DNA of 64,000 bases from contig NZ_AVPI01000012.1 in NCBI RefSeq assembly GCF_000768675.1, forward strand, positions 1 to 64,000, in the 5' to 3' direction. A program made the position numbers and the translations under genes. The stretch comes from Knoellia flava TL1 (GTDB lineage: Bacteria; Actinomycetota; Actinomycetes; Actinomycetales; Dermatophilaceae). Shown here piece after piece: positions 63,167 to 64,000 of this stretch; positions within the stretch are counted from its first letter, which is position 1; the number at the start of each line of letters is the position of its first letter. The notes under the pieces were generated by a model. That model was given only the letters and a program-made list of their open reading frames with translations, searched no databases and was not told where the DNA came from.

Positions 63167-64000
63167 GTGAAGGCGGTCGTGCACGACACCTTCGGCGGCC
63201 CGCTCGAGCTGCGCGACGTGCCCGACCCCGCCTGCCCCAGCGATGGTGTCGTCATCGCGGTCGGTGCGACCGGGGTGTGCCGGTCCGACTGGCACGCGTG
63301 GAAGGGCCATGACCCGGTCGACCTGCCGCACGTCCCGGGACACGAGCTCGCGGGCACGGTCGCCGAGGTCGGGCCCGAGGTCACGCGCTGGAGTGTCGGC
63401 GACCGGGTGACCGTGCCCTTCGTCTGCGGCTGCGGCCGGTGCGAGCTCTGCCTCGCGGGCGACGCCCAGGTCTGCCCCGACCAGACGCAGCCCGGCTTCA
63501 CGGGACCCGGGTCGTTCGCCGAGCGCGTCGCCATCAACGCCGCCGACGCCAACCTCGTCGGACTGCCCGACGCGGTCGGCTTCGTCACGGCCGCGTCGCT
63601 GGGGTGCCGGTTCGCCACCGCCTTCCGCGGGGTCGTCGCACACGGCCGGCTGCAGTCGGGGCAGGTCCTCGCCGTCCACGGGTGCGGCGGCGTCGGGCTC
63701 TCGGCGGTGATGATCGGTGCTGCGCTGGGTGCAGAGGTCGTCGCCGTGGACGTGAGCGAAGCGGCACGGGAGCGGGCCCGTGAGCTCGGCGCGGCATACG
63801 TCATCGATGCGAGTGGTAACCACGACACCGCGGCGACGATCCACGACCTCACCGGCGGCGCCCACGTCTCGATCGACGCCCTCGGCTCGTCCGCGACCGC
63901 GGTGGCCTCGGTCGGCAGTCTCAGGCGCCGGGGGAGGCACGTGCAGGTCGGCCTGCTGCTCGGCGACGCGGCGACCCCGCCGCTGCCGATGGACCGTGTC
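63167..64000 (+). CDS. Zinc-dependent alcohol dehydrogenase (partial at window end)
   Basis: MDR dehydrogenase; the first 278 codons are present and the frame is open at the window edge. Catalytic zinc residues lie in [10 protein letters not shown] and VPGHELAG, the structural zinc loop is [17 protein letters not shown] and the cofactor motif is HGCGGVGLS. Unlike the copy at 21246-22387, this frame is intact. GTG 63167 is used; the ATG further upstream is out of frame. Substrate unknown. Confidence 0.93.
   Translation, partial: MKAVVHDTFGGPLELRDVPDPACPSDGVVIAVGATGVCRSDWHAWKGHDPVDLPHVPGHELAGTVAEVGPEVTRWSVGDRVTVPFVCGCGRCELCLAGDAQVCPDQTQPGFTGPGSFAERVAINAADANLVGLPDAVGFVTAASLGCRFATAFRGVVAHGRLQSGQVLAVHGCGGVGLSAVMIGAALGAEVVAVDVSEAARERARELGAAYVIDASGNHDTAATIHDLTGGAHVSIDALGSSATAVASVGSLRRRGRHVQVGLLLGDAATPPLPMDRV

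Noticed and set aside
63047-63940. 297-codon minus-strand frame at the window end
   Set aside because: It is opposite an intact alcohol dehydrogenase with all zinc and cofactor motifs, so it is a shadow.

Overview
This 64 kb window is from a very GC-rich chromosome that reads as an actinobacterium, most likely of the Intrasporangiaceae type (Janibacter, Knoellia or Tetrasphaera-like). The family call is inferred from gene content and codon use and was not checked by any search. Supporting signs are strong G/C third-position bias, frequent GTG starts, many 4-nt stop/start overlaps, and starts sitting 6-7 nt after a -10-like hexamer, as expected of leaderless actinobacterial transcripts.

Layout. 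1-5.8 kb: distal half of a complex I operon (end of nuoI, then nuoJKLMN). 5.9-12.9 kb: housekeeping genes (htpX, an FMN reductase, pepN, a secreted SGNH hydrolase, yajQ, tRNA-Tyr, a ZIP transporter). 12.95-20.3 kb, minus strand: eight tightly overlapping carotenoid genes (crtE, crtB, crtI, a two-subunit lycopene cyclase, a CYP175-like P450, a glycosyltransferase, an acyltransferase). A PAP2-family protein and a frameshifted alcohol dehydrogenase lie upstream. 22.5-26.2 kb: a MocA-like / MoxR / VWA (CoxE-like) / XdhC module of the kind that matures molybdenum hydroxylases, although no hydroxylase is present. 26.4-35.7 kb: an AraC/GlxA-type regulator, a secreted VWA protein, a two-component system whose kinase is fused in frame to a large DUF4153/DUF4173-like membrane region, aroQ, a kinase-like gene, two tandem small membrane proteins and a VOC protein. 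35.9-39.2 kb: icmF, fused isobutyryl-CoA mutase, behind a perfect 18-bp palindrome.

39.2-47.3 kb is an accessory island of different composition. It carries an unrecognised two-gene operon (224 aa plus 957 aa, overlapping), an Ntn-hydrolase-like protein, an Mrr-type endonuclease, two orphan proteins and a decayed SRPBCC gene. The operon is the best candidate here for an undescribed (possibly defence) system. 47.5-64 kb returns to core-like DNA: a vanadium haloperoxidase-like protein, a phospholipase D-like enzyme, an isolated Hcp protein, a SNF2 helicase, an acetyltransferase, an SDR, a beta-lactamase-fold protein, a methyltransferase, a metal/cobalamin-receptor-like protein, and a DUF4178 / DUF2617 / lipoprotein / DUF350 / membrane spermidine synthase operon. 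The window ends in a zinc alcohol dehydrogenase.

Two DNA-level features run across the window. One is a heptamer, GTATGCC/GGCATAC, seen about 47 times by eye but not between about 38.0 and 47.9 kb, which helps outline the island. The other is a family of long perfect or near-perfect hairpins that share the arm end CGACTTMTTGCCC; one copy supplies the C-terminus of NuoJ.
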